7,880 nt of DNA from Acetobacteraceae bacterium (GTDB taxonomy: Bacteria; Pseudomonadota; Alphaproteobacteria; Acetobacterales; Acetobacteraceae). This document shows, piece by piece, positions 6,281-7,880 of the stretch. Under the pieces are notes generated by a model, which saw only the letters and a list, made by a program, of their open reading frames with translations, ran no database searches and was not told the origin of the DNA. The position numbers and the translations under genes were made by a program. Each line of letters begins with the position of its first letter. Within the stretch, counting starts at the first letter, position 1. The stretch is taken from positions 1 through 7,880 of the forward strand of contig DAHWBL010000271.1 of the NCBI GenBank assembly GCA_027323595.1, read 5' to 3'.

Positions 6281-6305
6281 ACATTTCCGGACATGCCGGC
6301 GATGT
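6281..6305. promoter_or_regulatory. Imperfect 25-bp palindrome upstream of the methyltransferase
   Basis: Arms ACATTTCCGG (6281-6290) and CCGGCGATGT (6296-6305) pair at 8 of 10 positions around an ACATG centre. GACAT also recurs as a direct repeat at 6280 and 6290, one helical turn apart. It lies 74-98 bp before the methyltransferase start, a plausible place for a dimeric regulator. Chance occurrence in GC-rich DNA is possible. Confidence 0.3.
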
Positions 6306-6378
6306 TGCGACGCCGGTCCGACGCGGCTAATGGGCACTGCCAACCGCATCACCTCACACGCACATCTTCGGTCACACA

Positions 6379-7290
6379 ATGAACCCGCCGGCTGCCGTAT
6401 CTGTCTCTCCTCGCGCCGGCACCTGCAAAATCTGCGCGGGGCGCACGCGCCCGTTCGCCGACATCCAGGCCAATCGCACCTGCGAGGACGAAAAGCGCCC
6501 GGTATTCGAACCCTCCCCGCGCCTGATCGCCTATCGACGCTGCACCGCCTGCGGCCTCATCGCCACCACCGACTTCGATCGCCTGACCGACGCCGAACTC
6601 GCCGCTGAAATCTACAATGCGGACTATGTCCGCGCCGATCCGGACTTCGCCGGCCGCCGACCGTTCTACAAGGCCGCGCAATACGGCCCATTGCTGCACC
6701 GCCTGCCGATCAGCATCCGTGGCCTCGATTACGGCGGCGGCAACGGCATGTTCGCCCGGCTGATGGGCGAACATGGCGTGCATTTCGACAGCTACGACCC
6801 CTATCTCGGCGACACCACCGCGCCGACGGGACAGTATGACATCATCACCGCCTTCGAGGTGATCGAGCATAGCCGCACACCCATGCAAACCCTCGCCGAT
6901 ATCCTTGCACACCTCAAACCGGACGGCGTGCTGCTGTTCGCCACCTCCATCCAGCCGCGCGGGGTCACCCCGGACTGGGCCTATATCGCGCCGCGCAACG
7001 GCCATGTCAGCCTGCACAGCGCAGCGTCATTGCGAAAAATGGCAAAGGCCGCCGGCACCCGCCTGCTGTCGCTCAGCGACCATGTGCACATCATCTTTCG
7101 CCCCCAGCACCCCGCCACCGCCGCGGCCCTGATGCATGCCTGGCCGCTCGACGATGTGCTCTACAACGCATCGATGCGCGGCCCCGCCCATCTCCTCCGC
7201 GTCATCCTCGTTCTGCGCGCGCTCGGAGCCGAACGCAGCCCCGGCCTGCCGCGACACATGCTGCGCTCGCTGCTGCACATCGGCGCCTGA
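6379..7290 (+). CDS. Class I SAM-dependent methyltransferase with N-terminal zinc-ribbon
   Basis: A 303-residue cytoplasmic protein. Residues 14-60 hold two CxxC pairs (Cys16/Cys19 and Cys55/Cys58, the second in RRCTACGLI), a likely zinc-binding module. After a Tyr-rich linker (YNADYV, 79-84) comes a Rossmann methyltransferase domain: motif I LDYGGGNGMF (116-125), the acidic end of strand 2 at SYDPY (138-142), YDIITAFEVIEH (153-164) as the motif IV/post-II signature of Methyltransf_23-type enzymes, then LKPDGVLLFAT. The C-terminal about 60 residues are basic and helical. This architecture is common among enzymes that methylate sugars or other small metabolites in cell-surface glycan loci, which fits the convergent glycosyltransferase-like neighbour, but the substrate is unknown. 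ATG 6379 lacks an obvious Shine-Dalgarno. The gene ends 5 bp from the convergent neighbour's stop. SAM binding is confident; zinc binding is probable. Confidence 0.82.
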   Translation: MNPPAAVSVSPRAGTCKICAGRTRPFADIQANRTCEDEKRPVFEPSPRLIAYRRCTACGLIATTDFDRLTDAELAAEIYNADYVRADPDFAGRRPFYKAAQYGPLLHRLPISIRGLDYGGGNGMFARLMGEHGVHFDSYDPYLGDTTAPTGQYDIITAFEVIEHSRTPMQTLADILAHLKPDGVLLFATSIQPRGVTPDWAYIAPRNGHVSLHSAASLRKMAKAAGTRLLSLSDHVHIIFRPQHPATAAALMHAWPLDDVLYNASMRGPAHLLRVILVLRALGAERSPGLPRHMLRSLLHIGA

Positions 7291-7295
7291 TACAT

Positions 7296-7880
7296 TCAGC
7301 GCCGCACGAACAGCACCAGCCCGCGGATCGGCGTCGGTCGCTCGTCGTAGCGCGCGCGCACCAGGGCCATCGCGCGCGGCGTCAGGATCGTCTCGCCGAG
7401 GTTGCTGTCCCACAAGATGGTGCCGAAATAGCCGCGCGCCAAAAGATCCAGAAACGGCTGCTCGCTCTTGAAACCAAGCAACACGCCCTGCACGAAGTTG
7501 AACTGCTCCACCTCGTAGGTCTTGCCGGCCCAGTAACAATAGACCTGCTGCTCGCACACCGCCGGCCCCGGCACCGCGCGGATCGCCTCGACCACCCGCG
7601 CCACCTCGGCCGCGCGGGCACGCTGGAAATTGATCCAGTCCGGCTCCAGCAACATCTCCTTCGCCGGCGCCAGCTCCGGAGTGAACAGTGCCGCGACCGC
7701 AAGTGCGGCCACCGCCCAGACGCGCAGGCGAGGCATCTCGCGCAGCCGCGCCACCAGATGCCCGGCGAGCAGGCTCGCCGCCAGCAACGCCTCGATCAGC
7801 GCGTTGATGCCAACCCCGGCACCGCCCCATTGCAGCAGCGCCAGCGTCACCGCGAGACCCAACAGCAACACCAACCCCAC
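7296..7880 (-). CDS. Polytopic membrane protein C-terminus, GT-C glycosyltransferase-like (partial)
   Basis: The last 194 residues of a larger membrane protein whose 5' part lies beyond the right edge; the GTG at 7880 is not a real start. Two or three transmembrane helices occupy residues about 2-18, 24-45 and 52-67 of the visible part. The second contains VGINALIEALLAASLLAG, resembling the last membrane helices of GT39/GT83-type lipid-linked sugar transferases. A soluble, presumably periplasmic domain follows with VPGPAVCEQQVYCYWAGK (about 103-120), an FVQG... segment and LLARGYFGTILWDSNLG, ending in LVLFVRR. The pattern of 'PGP..sEd....aGK' followed by a 'g..d.ii.d' strand is what I recall from C-terminal domains of such transferases. 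The donor and acceptor cannot be inferred. Alternative: another multi-spanning envelope protein with a similar domain. It converges on the methyltransferase with a 5-bp gap. Confidence 0.6.
   Translation of the reverse strand: MGLVLLLGLAVTLALLQWGGAGVGINALIEALLAASLLAGHLVARLREMPRLRVWAVAALAVAALFTPELAPAKEMLLEPDWINFQRARAAEVARVVEAIRAVPGPAVCEQQVYCYWAGKTYEVEQFNFVQGVLLGFKSEQPFLDLLARGYFGTILWDSNLGETILTPRAMALVRARYDERPTPIRGLVLFVRR

Larger units (their letters stand above)
6216..6378. other. 163-bp intergenic region before the methyltransferase gene
   Basis: Besides the hairpin (6226-6252) and the palindrome (6281-6305), this gap holds a direct repeat CGACGC at 6308 and 6319 (11-bp spacing). TTGCGA (6305-6310) is a 4/6 match to a -35 box, but the matching position 17 bp on (TAATGG, 6328) is a poor -10. 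The methyltransferase promoter presumably lies here, but I cannot place it securely. Confidence 0.4.

Noticed and set aside
5169..6284. A 371-codon open frame on the minus strand opposite the amidohydrolase
   Set aside because: Its translation is low-complexity (rich in Gly, Ala, Arg, His, Asp) with no recognisable domain. It mirrors a GC3-biased plus-strand gene with clear catalytic motifs.

Overview
The window is very GC-rich (about 70% by eye) and densely coded, with strongly G/C-biased third codon positions, 4-bp ATGA stop/start overlaps and short intergenic gaps. Gene content and style suggest an alphaproteobacterium, possibly a sphingomonad or a relative. This is an inference from composition and protein style; there is no rRNA or other marker gene here. 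I see no transposase, integrase, CRISPR array, tRNA or rRNA.

Layout. (1) Positions 1-4133 form a minus-strand block. In transcription order it encodes a concentrative nucleoside transporter (NupC/CNT, 4133-2862), an HdeD-family six-helix membrane protein (2797-2210), a CbpA-type DnaJ co-chaperone (2207-1272), its small modulator CbpM (1275-919), and two half-size chromate-transporter (CHR) proteins (859-260, and 263 running off the left edge). HdeD, CbpA and CbpM are separated by a 2-bp gap and a 4-bp overlap, so they look like one stress/protein-quality-control transcription unit. The CHR pair is also joined by a 4-bp overlap and lies 59 bp further downstream. (2) A 127-bp divergent gap (4134-4260) separates nupC from a plus-strand pair: a cytoplasmic HtrA-like trypsin-fold/PDZ protein that has lost two of its three catalytic residues (4261-5232), and, 23 bp later, an ACMSD/gamma-resorcylate-decarboxylase-like amidohydrolase (5256-6215). 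(3) After a 163-bp gap holding a strong GC hairpin and an imperfect 25-bp palindrome comes a plus-strand SAM-dependent methyltransferase with an N-terminal four-cysteine putative zinc-ribbon (6379-7290). (4) Convergent with it, only 5 bp away, is the C-terminal part of a polytopic membrane protein resembling GT-C glycosyltransferases (7880-7296, cut by the right edge). The methyltransferase and this protein may mark the edge of a cell-surface glycan locus.

The most interesting items are the HtrA-like pseudoprotease, which keeps the Ser-Gly of the active-site loop but has Tyr where His is expected and no Asp in the TDLA-type position, its tight pairing with a metal-dependent decarboxylase-type enzyme, and the HdeD-CbpA-CbpM operon. 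The remaining genes look like ordinary chromosomal genes. No stretch longer than 300 bases lacks a gene.
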